The notes under the pieces were generated by a model. That model was not told where the DNA came from and searched no databases. It worked only from the letters and a program-made list of their open reading frames with translations. Made by a program: the position numbers and the translations under genes. A stretch of 64,000 bases of DNA, taken from NCBI RefSeq assembly GCF_052857255.1, contig NC_135500.1, forward strand, positions 103,730,048 to 103,794,047, given 5' to 3'. Source of the stretch: Amblyomma americanum (lineage: Eukaryota; Arthropoda; Arachnida; Ixodida; Ixodidae). This document shows, piece after piece, positions 10,933 through 21,989 of the stretch (within the stretch, counting starts at the first letter, position 1; every line of letters starts with the position of its first letter).

Positions 10933-11707
10933 TGTTGGGATTCAGGTAGCGTGACTGGGCCGGAGAAGAGACGAGGACGATCGCAGGAAGAAAACTTGGA
11001 AAACTTTATACAAAGACTATTTACATAATGTACAAGTAAGGGCAACTGAAACTGCCTCTCAGTAAAGGGAGCTTCTTAGCAGTCGGGAGCCTCTCCCAGC
11101 AAAGGGTATCTCTCATAAGGGGGGCTCTCTCCTGGTACCAAACCAGCAGCTCGTTCAATACTCTTCGTATTCTCCAGATCCCCAGCTGGGGAATACAGCT
11201 CGAAGATTGATGTCCAATCACACGATGGCACTGATGGTACCACCCACGGCGGGGTGGTCCTGATGTTCTCTCGCAGCTCGGTTGAGGGAAAGGGAACAGT
11301 ACCCGGTCACGTTGTCGTCCACGCGGCCTCCAGGTGGGCAAGCACGTGTGTCCGGACCGCGCCCTTGTAGACTCGGAAGGCGCCTGCGTGACACAGGAAT
11401 GCAGGCTGTCTCCCAGCAGGGGTTGAAAGATCTTGTACTGATGACCGGAACACGGAACCGCTGTCGAAGGCGCGGCACTTCGGCAATTGTTCAACCCCAG
11501 CGTGACTGAAGAGGGCAACACTGATCTTGTACTTCATCGTCTGAGGACTGGAACGAACACGTGCGGACGCTATTATCGTCGCTGCTTCCGGCATTCCAGC
11601 CACGTCTCCCCTAGAGGGCTCATCCACACTCGCGGTGGTCCTCAGGGAATCCTACCTATGTCCAAATTCGCCGAACTCAACTGCAGGAAGAAAGCGCGAG
11701 CATAACA
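10933..11707 (-). repeat. LTR of element B, distal copy
   Basis: About 775 bp that matches 19752-20501 throughout. On the + strand it starts TGTTGGGATTCAGGTAG and ends CGCGAGCATAACA. Differences include an extra segment of about 20 bp near 11,310 and scattered substitutions. TG...CA ends are present. Confidence 0.88.
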
Positions 11708-12022
11708 GCACCCGCGCCGCCAGATGTTGCGCCCGGAAGATGAACTGCTCGCACGTAGCTCGGCTGGTTGGGCGTGCCAGGAACCAGATGCTCTCTGGGA
11801 GTCTTCGGGTGACATTCAGTGCCGAAGCTCAGCATCGCTTCCCCTCGTCAGATCGCCGTTTTGGGAAATTCTCTGCAATGCTAGCCAAAAGAGATCACAG
11901 ACGCCAAACCACACCCGGCAAAAGTAAGCGGCCTCTGAACCCACTCATCCCAACAGACCAAAACTCCGGGCGAAAACTTCACTTAGCAAAAAAACTTAAA
12001 CCAAAACTTGAAGAGATCAAAT
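11708..12022 (-). other. Residual internal DNA of element B
   Basis: About 315 bp lies between the CR1-1 3' tail and the distal LTR. By position it should be the 3' internal end of element B. No RT, RNase H or clear polypurine tract is seen, which supports loss of the RT region. Confidence 0.5.
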
Positions 12023-12050
12023 GTTCAGTTCAGTTCAGTTCAGTTCAGTT
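12023..12050 (-). repeat. (TGAAC)n 3' tail of CR1-1
   Basis: About five TGAAC units directly follow the AATAAA-like end of the 3' UTR on the - strand. Short tandem 3' tails in place of poly(A) are typical of CR1/L2-type LINEs, which use them for recognition by their own RT. Confidence 0.85.
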
Positions 12051-12118
12051 TATTTCCTTAAAGACCCCAATTCAGGGGTATTACATAAGGGGTGGGGCTA
12101 CGGATATAACATGAGGTT

Positions 12119-14960
12119 CTAGTCTAACATCATCTGCGTTATCTCCTGGTGGAATCTTGATGGACAGGTAATGGCGGTGACTTGGTGGGGAAGGCCGTTC
12201 CAGTCAGATGCTGCTCGGGCAAAAAACGAGGCCGAGAATGTAGTAGTACGGGAGCGTGGACGGACAACTTGGAGCGGATGACCAGTGCGCTGAGATATGT
12301 GCATGCGGCGTACGATGTAGGGTGCTTCGTGCAATGAACCGTTGAAGAATTTGTGAAAAAGGCAGAGGCTAGCAATGCGCCGGCGATGGGAAAGAAGCGA
12401 CAAGTTAATTTCAGCTTTCAAAGACGATACACTGATGTCGTATGAGTATGCGGAATGAATGAATCTAACAGCGCGATTTTGAACTCTTTCGAGGTTAGCC
12501 TTCAGATAGTTTTGATGGGGATCCCAGATGGCTGATGCATATTCAAGTTTAGGCCTTATCAGTGACGTATATGCTAGTGATTTCAAGTCTTTTGGTGCAT
12601 CACTGATGTGGCGTTTGAGGAAACCTAGTTTTTTGTTGGCCGATGAAATGATGTTGACAATGTGCGCATTCCAGGATAGGTTAGTTGATAGTGTGATGCC
12701 TAGGTACTTAAATGTTAGCACAGATTCTATTGGTAGGTTGTCTATTGTGTAAGTAGAACGAAAAGGTCTAGGACTTCGGGTGAATGACATGAGCTTGCAT
12801 TTGTTAGGGTTAAGAGTCATTAACCACTGATCGCACCATTCTTGTACACTGTTAAGGTCAGTCTGAAGAGCGTGTTGGTCTGGGATGTTAGTTACTGTAC
12901 GATAAATGACACAGTCGTCAGCAAACAAGCGGATTGAGGAAGATACATGCAAGGGTAAATCGTTAATGTATATTAAGAAAAGAAGGGGACCCAGGACGGA
13001 TCCTTGTGGAACGCCTGAGGTTACGGGTAGGGGGCTAGACGACTGGCTGTTTATGAGCACAGATTGAGTACGATTAGTAAGAAACTGTTCTAACCATCTT
13101 AAGACATGAGGGTGTAAATTTAGGAGGGAAAGTTTTAGCAGCAAGAGTCGGTGGGATACTTTATCGAATGCTTTAGCATAATCTAAAAATACAGCGTCAG
13201 TCTGGATGTTACAGTCAAGGTTTGCATGCAGGTCATGTAGAAAAAGTGCCAACTGTGTTTCACATGAAAATCCTTTCCTAAATCCATGTTGTGAATGATG
13301 AAAGAAGTTGCTAGTATCTAAGAAGTTCATGATTTGTGAGTATATGACATGTTCCATGATCTTGCACGGCACGCTGGTTAGCGAGATGGGACGATAATTC
13401 AAAGGGGAATTTTTATTAGCTGATTTGTAGACGGGAACGACCTTTCCCACCTTCCAGTCGTGAGGCAAAATACCTGTAGACAATGACTGCAAAAATATGA
13501 GGCACAAAAATTTTGCAGAGGTATGTTTGATATTCTTTAACACTTTCGAGTTGATTTCGTCGATGCCGGCCGATGATGAGAGTTTAATATTTTCAATTTG
13601 GGAAACAATACCACCAACAGAGAAGGTTATGGCCGGCATGTTATTCGTTATGTTTCTGGGAAGGGTAGACGCAGAAAGTATGCCGGTATCCTTAGTGAAT
13701 ACAGATGCAAATGCGCGATTGAATACGGCAGCACTGTCAGCATCTGCGATTATTTCATCACATTCGTTAGTGAGAATAACTTCACGGGGCTGTTGCGGGT
13801 GTATTATTTTCCAAAATTTTTCTGGGCTGTGACGTAGGACGTTAGGCAAATCATTTCGGAAAAAGGAGTGTTTTGCGTCGCGGGTGGCTGCTAGATAAGC
13901 TTTTTCGGCTGCGTAGTATTTATTCCATGCTGAAGTGCTCGGCCTATGCTTGGCTGCGCGGAAAAGTCTTTTTTTCTTATTTTCTATTCGTTTTATGGAC
14001 CTTGTGAACCATGGTTTGTGGCGATTTTCACGAAAAGTGGTTTTCGGAATGAATTTGTTTGTTAGTTCGTGTACCTTAATTTTAAAGATAAGCCAGTTGT
14101 CTTCAGGAGATCTGTTATGAAATGATGCTGCAAAGGATGGAAGAAAGGCAGTTAGTTCATTATCTATGGCCTCATAGTTTCCTTTGTCGTACAGAACAAT
14201 AGTTTTTTTGTGAGTGACACGTGGTGTTGGAACAAAGGAAAATGTGGCATGGATAACCTTGTGATCACTGATCTCTGGTAGGAAGCAAATAGACGTTATT
14301 CTTTCCGGATGGTTTGTTAGTATCAGATCTAAAATACTGGCGGAGTTTTTTTCTACACGTGTCGGTTCCGTAATGAGTTGCGTAAGGTTAAAATTAAGAC
14401 ATACGTCAAGAAAATAATTTGATTCAGTGTTAGCAGCCGTTTGGGTACACCAATCAACGTTTGGAAAGTTAAAGTCACCGAATAATAGAATATGTGCGTT
14501 AGGGTGTGATGTAGCAACGTCACACAGTATTTTATTTAATTTTGTGCAGAAATCAGGATTGCTGTTTGGAGGGCGGTAGCAGACGCCAAGCAATACTGTT
14601 TGGGGCGAGGCTCGAATGAGAAGCCAAAGAATTTCCAGATCTGAGGCAAGGCTAATTGGCGTACATGACAACTGTTGGCTTGCTGCTATTAAAACCCCCC
14701 CCCCCACCTCGTGTTTCCTTACGATCTTTGCGATAAATATCAAAACCGGGAAAGTCTGTCTGAATTTCATGGTCGCTAACATCGTTGGTCAACCAAGCTT
14801 CTGTTAGGATAAGCAGGTTGCTATCGGATGATGACATGAGGTTGAATACGGTATCGCGTTTCGGAAGAAAGCTACGAATGTTAGTAAAGATAACGGAAAA
14901 TGAAAGCTTATGCTGAGGCGGAGGATGAGAACAGTTTCTTACTTTGGTATCACGAGATGA
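12119..14960 (-). CDS. ORF2 of CR1-1: AP endonuclease and reverse transcriptase, one frameshift
   Basis: The AP-type endonuclease begins in the frame of ORF1, directly after its stop (SVIFTNIRSFL near 14,870 and LLILTEAWL near 14,810). It shifts frame at a run of 11 G (14,695-14,705) and stays open for about 860 codons. Endonuclease motifs include LLGVCYRPP, LFGDFNFPNVDW and ISDHKVI. RT motifs are LDYAKAFDKV, SGVPQGSVLGPLLF and the catalytic FADDCVIY. There is no RNase H, as usual in CR1. The protein nicks target DNA and primes reverse transcription there. A change in the G run is the only break seen. No ATG lies between the ORF1 stop and the endonuclease start. Confidence 0.93.
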
Positions 14961-14963
14961 TGG

Positions 14964-16454
14964 CTACGAGATTTCTTTGACTGTTTCTGATGATGCATCG
15001 TAGTAATAGCGCTTGGGGCCAATGAAGAGAGTTTTGAAGGGAAGGGTGAAAGCTACTTTTTTGGCTTTTGCAAACGCAACAAGGTGTTTGCGAGCAGTTC
15101 TAACAGGCCGTGAAAAATCTTCACCGATACTAACATTGGTACCCTTCAACTTGCGTCCATTAGCCAGGATAAGCTTTTTGGTTTTGTGGTATGTGAGCTT
15201 TACGATGATTGGACGGTCTGTGCTTTCAGAGTGGCGGCCGATTCGATGAGCGCGTTCGATTTCTTTTGTGTCTAAATTTATGTGTAAAAGGCTACTGCAT
15301 TGATCAATGATTAGTTGTTCCGATTGCGCCGAGGTTTCAGATGGGGTTGTATCGCGTATGCCGTAAAATATTAGGTTGTTTCGTCTGGATCTGTTTTCTA
15401 AATCATCAATACGGTTTTCTAAACTGCATATGAGCTGGGTAGTTTGAGCTGTATCACCTTTGACGCTGTGAATTTCTGTTTGAAGAGCCATTAGGTTTTC
15501 GTACTGACTTTCTACTTGAGCCATCCTTTGGCTCAGATCAAGTAGTTTCTTATCTGTAGCTATGAGTTGGTGCTTCAAATCTTGCATTTCCGCGATTAGA
15601 GTGTCCTGACCGGCATTTAATTTCTGTAGTTCGATTAGTACGGCGGCATTATTATTAGGGCCGGGGTTGGTTTCAATATCCCTCGACAATAACAGCAATG
15701 AACGGATCACGGATACGCATTCAGTTATAATGGCAAGACAGATCTGAGGGCTCGGTAGCTGTATCAAAGCGTAATTGCTAGATTTTTTAGAAAAGGATTC
15801 CGTTTTACTAACCTGCATGGCGAAAACCATAGGGTTAGCTGGCAGTGTTGTGGCACAGCCACCGAGCCCACAGAGTGTTGCTGAAGGTCGCTGTTCTTTT
15901 ATATGATGCTGGTGGATTGCTGTTCCTGTCGCTTGGGCCGCCCAACGTCGGTCGAGTTCCCAGGCATCCACGGATGTTGCTTGAGCACGTGTTGCAGCGG
16001 CGATGACAGTCACGAAGTCGGTGTCCAATCTGCTTTTTTTCCACTCCGGCGCATGCCTCGACGGCACACTCCAGTGCGAGGTCAGCAGAGCAGGCAACAC
16101 GCAGGTGAATGCGGCGATGAGCACCTGCATGGCGAAAACCATAGGGTTAGCTGGCAGTGTTGTGGCACAGCCACCGAGCCCACAGAGTGTTGCTGAAGGT
16201 CGCTGTTCTTTTATATGCTGCTGGTGGATTGCTGTTCCTGTCGCTTGGGCCGCCCAACGTCGGTCGAGTTCCCAGGTATCCACGGATGTTGCTTGAGCAC
16301 GTGTTGCAGCGGCGATGACAGTCACGAAGTCGGTGTCCAATCTGCTTTTTTTCCACTCCGGCGCATGCCTCGACGGCACACTCCAGTGCGAGGTCAGCAG
16401 AGCAGGCAACACGCAGGTGAATGCGGCGATGAGCACCTGCATGGCGAAAACCAT
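14964..16454 (-). CDS. ORF1 of CR1-1 with tandem leaders, 2A-like motif and coiled coil
   Basis: A 496-codon frame. Residues 1-104 and 105-208 are near-identical units, each starting MVFAMQVLIAAFTCVLPALL, a signal-peptide-like hydrophobic leader. A third start (residue 209) leads into unique sequence with another hydrophobic stretch (about residues 225-255). This ends in LLLLSRDIETNPGP (P at residue 266), a match to the 2A ribosome-skipping consensus D-x-E-x-N-P-G-P. After it come leucine-rich heptads (about 275-370), then an SRRNNLIFYGI segment and IERAHRIG, as in L1-ORF1p-like RNA-binding proteins. Known 2A action would release the N-terminal leader and start the RNA-binding protein at Pro-266. 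True initiation may be at any of the three ATGs. Confidence 0.88.
   Translation of the reverse strand: MVFAMQVLIAAFTCVLPALLTSHWSVPSRHAPEWKKSRLDTDFVTVIAAATRAQATSVDTWELDRRWAAQATGTAIHQQHIKEQRPSATLCGLGGCATTLPANPMVFAMQVLIAAFTCVLPALLTSHWSVPSRHAPEWKKSRLDTDFVTVIAAATRAQATSVDAWELDRRWAAQATGTAIHQHHIKEQRPSATLCGLGGCATTLPANPMVFAMQVSKTESFSKKSSNYALIQLPSPQICLAIITECVSVIRSLLLLSRDIETNPGPNNNAAVLIELQKLNAGQDTLIAEMQDLKHQLIATDKKLLDLSQRMAQVESQYENLMALQTEIHSVKGDTAQTTQLICSLENRIDDLENRSRRNNLIFYGIRDTTPSETSAQSEQLIIDQCSSLLHINLDTKEIERAHRIGRHSESTDRPIIVKLTYHKTKKLILANGRKLKGTNVSIGEDFSRPVRTARKHLVAFAKAKKVAFTLPFKTLFIGPKRYYYDASSETVKEIS
15657..15680 (-). promoter_or_regulatory. 2A-like translational recoding motif in CR1-1 ORF1
   Basis: The codons spell DIETNPGP, with the Gly-Pro skip site at 15,657-15,662. 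It is preceded by LLLLSR, a hydrophobic helix of the kind that supports skipping. 2A-like peptides are documented in several viruses and in some non-LTR retrotransposons. Function in this copy is inferred from the motif only. Confidence 0.85.
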
Positions 16455-16496
16455 AGGGTTAGCTGGCAGTGTTGTGGCACAGCCACCGAGCCCACC
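15811..16496 (-). repeat. 312-bp in-frame tandem leader repeat of CR1-1
   Basis: Copies start at 15,811 and 16,123, and a 60-bp partial copy starts at 16,435; the period is exactly 312 bp (104 codons). The copies are nearly identical, with a few substitutions such as T/A in the WELDRRW-preceding codon. The period is a multiple of three and each copy lacks stops, so ORF1 reads through. Tandem 5' monomers act as promoter units in some LINEs (mouse L1); that role is only an analogy here. Confidence 0.92.
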
Positions 16497-17195
16497 TGTT
16501 TTGCCTGAATGAACACATGGTGTCTCCCGACGAGGAGTTTAGCCAGGGCACCTGTCCAAGGCGTGTGCTCCCGCTCGAGGCACACTTGGAAGGAAAAAAA
16601 TCGCTAAATGAAATCAGGTTGGTGCTTAGAGAGCATGCGGTACGGGAATAGGTGACTGGATTTGACTGAGAGTGGTGAATGGAACTGTGAATTATTTTGA
16701 TCCCACACCGTTCAAAGAACGTTGTTGTAAAGCAGCTTGTGAACATGCTCCCGTTATGGCTTTGTATCCCTGCAGGGAACCCCACGCGAGAGAAAATTGA
16801 CAAAATGGCGTCTACAACACATGCGGAACTTAGCTCTTTGATGGGAATGGCTTCAGGAAATTTAGTTGCCACGCACAGTGAGGTCAGAATGTAGCGACAA
16901 CTAGAGTTGGACGCTGGCAGCGGGACGACAGTATCTATTACAAGACGCCGAAAGGACTCTGTAATTATGGAAACTAGTGTTATGGATGCTTTCCATTTAT
17001 CCGTCGACTTGCCAACCCGCTGGCAGGTGTCGCAAGGTCTAACAAGCTGTTCCACATCTTTCCAGCAGCCAGGCCAGTAATATTCGAGGGCTAATCTAGC
17101 TTTTGTTCATTTTATAATGAGGGGGCCCGCCCATGCATTTCCGTGTGCGAGCTCTAAAAGCTTCCACCGGTACTTCTCAGGCACCAGGAGTTGCT
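16497..17195 (-). pseudogene. Integrase remnant of element B
   Basis: The zinc domain starts near 17,180 (LLELAHGNAWAG, with the usual second His replaced by Pro). It continues to YYWPGCWKDVEQLV and CDTCQRVG. The core follows: an IDTVVPLP segment (first Asp present), a GFPAGIQSHNGSMF segment in which the expected second Asp is Asn (SHNG for SDRG), and a degraded third region. A frameshift follows, and the frame is cut by CR1-1 at 16,496. The C-terminal part of integrase is missing. A pre-integrase segment at 17,194-17,457 connects it directly to protease. Confidence 0.8.
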
Positions 17196-17457
17196 AATAT
17201 GCGCCTCCCTTTGAGTTGCAGTATTTCCGGCACTGAAGGCCTGATTTTTCATGGAAGCTGATGTTCTTTCTGGTGACTACCTCTCTCACAATATTGCTTA
17301 GATCTTTTAACGATGGGTCGCTTGTCTCTTCTGCACTTAGTGATTTCCTGTCAACCTTAATCAACTCCTCAAAACAAGTTGAAGCAGGTGTTAATGTCGA
17401 ATCCCTCGCGTTGAATCCTGTTGCCCCATTCTCTACAGAATCGGCAGTTCCTTGCAT
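17194..17457 (-). pseudogene. Protease-integrase linker of element B
   Basis: About 85 codons with an LSAEETSDPSLKDLSNIV segment and an FHEKSGLQCRKY segment. Segments of this kind (a helix, then a GLLYR-like strand) normally sit just upstream of the integrase zinc domain. Their position directly downstream of protease shows that no RT-RNase H lies between protease and integrase in this copy. Confidence 0.65.
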
Positions 17458-17487
17458 TTAATCAGCTACCGCTGGTTCCGGACACCT

Positions 17488-17967
17488 TCATGGGTCCTGC
17501 TCATGCCGTTTAGACGGATCAGTTTTCCTGCAAGAATCCCCCGGCTGGTCGGGAGAATGGTTCGGTACCTGCTCATTTATCGGAGCGCAGTCGAGTTTCT
17601 TTGCGAGCTCTCGCGCTCGAGAACGTGTTACCGCCTTGCAAGCCAAGCCACAGGTGAAAGAGAAACCTTTCTCTTTCAGCAGATGCTCGGATTTGTTCGA
17701 AAACACGTAAGGCAAGTGTGTCGGCAAGTTTGCGCTAACTGCCGCTTCCGTGCCTAACCTACCAAAAGTCCCCTCTAGAGTCACCTTCGCTATAGGCAAA
17801 CATGCACTCTGTTCTTCGTCGACCTGCTCAATCCAGGCGCATTCGCCGGTGTAGTCCGTGGAGGAAACACAGGACGGGTAAGCAACATCTATGGTAGCCG
17901 CTGAATCCCGCAGTGCTCTGATTTTCGTGCCATTTATCACCACGTCCCGAATATATGGCTTAAGCAA
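17488..17967 (-). pseudogene. Aspartic protease remnant of element B
   Basis: A protease fold is suggested by VVINGTKIRALRDSAATIDV, in which the catalytic triad reads D-S-A rather than D-S/T-G. A hydrophobic VTLEGTFGRLGTEAAV strand and a DLPYVFSNKSE-like segment follow. The corresponding segment of element C reads RPILVFRDSGSNTVLV with D-S-G, which supports the assignment. The stretch stays open for about 160 codons. Confidence 0.7.
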
Positions 17968-17999
17968 TTTAAGGTGTTCCTCCGTCTTTCAAATGCACA

Positions 18000-18780
18000 C
18001 GAACGCCATCTTTTGCTGTTTGCAGTTCAATGAGATGTGACCCTCCTTGTTGCAATTATAGCAGACAATGGGCTTTCGCGCTTCAAACGTGCGAGCTCCA
18101 GGTGCCTGCTGTTTCGGCGAATCGGCAGATTTGGATGACTCAATCTTTTTTCGCTACCTCCTCCTTTTGTCCCGCATCCTCTGCTCAGTGGTCCCGGCAT
18201 GCTGGTGGCACCATTCTGTCGGGGACTCTCTTCAAAGAGGTTTCTCCTTTTCCTAACCTGTTATCGTACCCTGCCTTGCTTTGGAGTTTTCGGCAAACGT
18301 AATACTTGTCTGCGAGCTGTTTCGCTTTGTCTAGGTCTATATATGTTAGCCTATATTGCAGCCATATTCTCAAATCTTCTGGAATCGGGCTGTAGTACTG
18401 CTATAGTGCGATGCACTGCAGTACCTTGTCATGACTTCCGTGCACCTCAGCGGTCTTAATCCACTCGTTCAAGTTGACTTTAAGCCGGTACGCGAAGTCG
18501 GTATGCGACTCTCCGCCTTTCCTTGCCTGCCTGAATCGCTGCCTAAAGGCTTCAGCAGAAAACCGGTACTTTCTAAGCAGTGCGCTCTTTACCTTCTCGT
18601 AGTCATCACACTCTTCCCGTGAGAGACGAGCCACCACTTCGGCCGCCTCACACGGAAGGAGAGGAAGTAACTTCTCCGACCAAGCGCTCTTGTCGATGTG
18701 CACCTTCCCGCATGCGCGTTCGAAATTTACCAAAAAGAGTGCAATATCGCCTCCCACGCGGTATGGTGAGACGAGATCCT
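18000..18780 (-). pseudogene. gag: gag (capsid and nucleocapsid) of element B
   Basis: Open from about 18,780 to 18,401 in one frame ([20 protein letters not shown], then DYEKVKSALLRKYRFSAEAFRQRFR). It then passes through frameshifts to a degraded zinc-knuckle-like region at about 18,030-18,130. The DYEKVK...FRxRFR block is shared with the gag of element C, so the two families are related. A microsatellite at 18,784-19,025 separates it from the gag N-terminus. Confidence 0.75.
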
Positions 18781-18782
18781 GC

Positions 18783-19451
<669 letters not shown>

Positions 19452-19751
19452 GCGTTAGCAAGCCCACTAAAACAAAAGTCCTAGCTTGAAGTGGAGAATA
19501 CAGGAAACCGCACCTAGCATCTGCCGGTGCTAGTACGGTCTGGCGAAATGAACGGAAAACATCGGGCACTCACCCTGCCAAGGTATAGCTGACGCTCGTG
19601 AGTCCAGCAGCTGCCGAGGTCTGTTGGAACCGGTAACTTCACGTGGACGTCCCACAGCTATCACCCACTTGTGGAGATTCAGGTAGCAGCATCCCACCGC
19701 TGCCACCAGTTGTTGAGATTCAGGTAGCATTATCCCACCGCTGCCACCAGT
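19452..19751 (-). promoter_or_regulatory. Leader of element B with duplicated primer-binding site
   Basis: Directly after the LTR on the - strand, TGGTGGCAGCGGTGGGAT occurs twice (within 19,732-19,751 and 19,691-19,710). The copies are 41 bp apart, and each is preceded by the LTR-end sequence ACCTGAATCxCAACA. The unit LTR-end plus primer site is therefore tandemly repeated. The remaining ~220 bp up to the gag start is untranslated leader. Confidence 0.8.
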
Positions 19752-20501
19752 TGTTGGGATTCAGGTAGAGTGACTGGGCCGGAGACGAGACGAGGATGAT
19801 CGCAGGAAGAAAACTTGGAAAAGGTTATACAAAGACTATTTACATAATGTACAAGTAAGGGCAACTGAGAGTGCCTCTCAGTAAAGGGAGCTTCTTAGCA
19901 GGAGAGGGTCTCTCCCAGCAAAGGGTATCTCTCAAGAGGGGGGCTCTCTCCTGGTACCAAACCAGCAGCTCGTTAAATACTCATCGTATTCCCCAGCTCT
20001 CTAGCTGGGGAATACAGTTCGAAGAATGATGTCCAGTCACACGATGACACTGATGGTACCACCCACTGCAGGGCGGTCCTGATGTTCTCTCACAGCTCGG
20101 TCGAGGGAAAGGAAACAGGACCTCCAGGTGGGCGCGCACGTGTGTCCGGACCGCGCCCATGTGGACCCGGAAGGCGCCTGCGTGACACAGGAATGCAGGC
20201 TGTCTCCCAGCAGGGGTTGAAAGATCTTGTACTGATGACAGGAACGCGGAATCTCTGTCGAAAGCGCGGCACTCAGGCAATTGTTCAACCCCAGCATGAC
20301 TGAAGAGGGCAACACTGATCTTGTACTTCCTCGTCTGAGGACCGGAACGAACGCGTGGGGACGCTATTATCGTCGCTGCTTCCGGCATTCGAGCCACGTC
20401 TCCCTCAGTGGGCTCACCCACCCTCGCGGTGGTCCTAAGGGAATCCTCCCCATGTCCAATTTCGCCGAACTCAACAGCAGGAAAGAAGCGCGAGCACAAC
20501 A
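19752..20501 (-). repeat. 5' LTR of element B
   Basis: About 750 bp matching 10,933-11,707, with TG...CA ends (+ strand start TGTTGGGATTCAGG, end GAGCACAACA). It is adjacent to the primer site and gag, so it is the 5' LTR of the - strand element. Confidence 0.88.
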
Positions 20502-21989
20502 AAGCATGTCGTCAATGTGAAGAGGCCTTGTCAGGTACTCTTACTATGTAAGTCTCCGCCAGCAGCTGAGAAGGCGGACTTGGAACGGAACCTTTATTTT
20601 TGTAAGTTGGCCCTGTTTCAGTGACAAAGCATTGTTGATTTTTGAGAGAGAGGCTGATTTAGACTGATGAAGAGCACTTCCGCGGAAATTCTTCTGGAAC
20701 CTCCATAATGCCCATTACTGGAATGATGAGAACCCCCCCCCCCCCCCGAATTCCAGCGCGCATACACTAACATAGACGAGTCAGCCAACGTTTGGTGTGG
20801 CAGTTTCAACCGCAGTATCGAGTTTCCCTATTTTTCTTTAAGAGTTACTGACCGAGAGCAAATACTGCTAATAAAGTCTGGAAGGAGAAATCTGCGACTT
20901 TATTCGAGACCTGGCTTTCAAAATGCTAGCGGAGGCGTGCTGCCCGCACCATAGACAGCCATGATATGTTCCTGGGTGTGCTGTGACGAATCTCGATGCA
21001 TCCTTTGCACTGCGTAGAAAAGGATGCAAGTCCCGCCCTGTACTTCCCAAGCTTTCTCGTACATTTTTCTGCGGGTTTTCTGTGAAAAAACGAGCTTTTG
21101 ATTGGTGAGTCTGTCAGTGGAGAGGATCTGAGTTCGATAATCATCACAGACTGCGCATCAATCGAGCCTCCAGTTCAGAGATGAGTTCTTTATCCTGTGC
21201 GGGAGAGATACATGCGGTGTTGCGATGGGGGGGCAGCATTTTCGGCATTTCCTGCAAAAGTTCAGTATGCTTCTTGTAGCTCTTCCCAGTTTTCATGTAA
21301 CTCCACTAATTCTCATATTGCCACTAAAAGAACACTGAAATTAAGTGTTTCTAATCGAATCATGGCCGGTGTTGATTATCTTCTAAGAGGTAAGCAATAA
21401 ATTTATTTTTCGTTATGAACTGCGCATTCTAAGCTTTAATTTGTTCTTGCAAAAATTCAAAGGGAGAAGATTGGTGCTAATAAGCCCTGACAAGATTGTT
21501 CGCTTAAAGAAGAGCGAAATAATTAGATTTTTTGATTGGGCAAATTTACAGCACTAAGTACTTACTAAACATTTTTTAAATAGCGAAATGCATCAGGCAT
21601 TGAATACTAGAAGATCTGTCAACATGTTAGTTGTGTGCCCCCTAAAGCGTTATTTGAAATCTACCCAGTCCCTCAACGAATCGTGACAGCTCAAATAAGG
21701 CGAGAGTTCGTATTTGTCATACCTCGAGCGGAATAAGAGCCTTGTAAAAAACAAAACCTGTAATGCCTTGAAGCTATAGCTAAACCGTGGTTTGCAATAA
21801 ATATTCTCTCTGAAGGGTTTCACGCTCAACATTTTTCCTACGAGGGTGATAAAAATGAGTCAGAAGTTCTTGCATGTGCACACTTCTGCCAATAAGAGGT
21901 TTTTTATTTTTTTAGTTGGTCATACTGTTAACACTCCAATGAGGGTGGTTACTAGGACGGAACAAAAACAAATACATTTCATAAGCACT
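20502..21989. other. No gene recognised; poly-C tract near 20,731-20,747
   Basis: This is sequence between the LTR of element B and the 3' end of CR1-2. It contains a run of about 17 C. I see no domain, tRNA or repeat array. Confidence 0.45.

Larger units (their letters stand above)
12023..16496 (-). mobile_element. CR1-like LINE, near full length (CR1-1)
   Basis: A 4.5-kb non-LTR retrotransposon. From its 5' end on the - strand it has a tandem 312-bp leader repeat (2 copies plus ~60 bp), ORF1 with a 2A-like motif and coiled coil, and ORF2 with an AP endonuclease and RT but no RNase H. A short 3' UTR with AATAAA and a (TGAAC)n tail at 12,023-12,050 ends it. This layout and tail fit the CR1/L2 group. 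It is inserted into the integrase of element B. I see no obvious target duplication, which is common for CR1. It is the best-preserved element in the window. Confidence 0.92.

Noticed and set aside
12528..14120. + strand open frames over CR1-1 ORF2
   Set aside because: Antisense shadows of the long ORF2 frame.
15811..16496. CRISPR-like or satellite array
   Set aside because: Two and a fraction near-identical 312-bp units with no spacers, inside a LINE open frame; it is the CR1 leader repeat.
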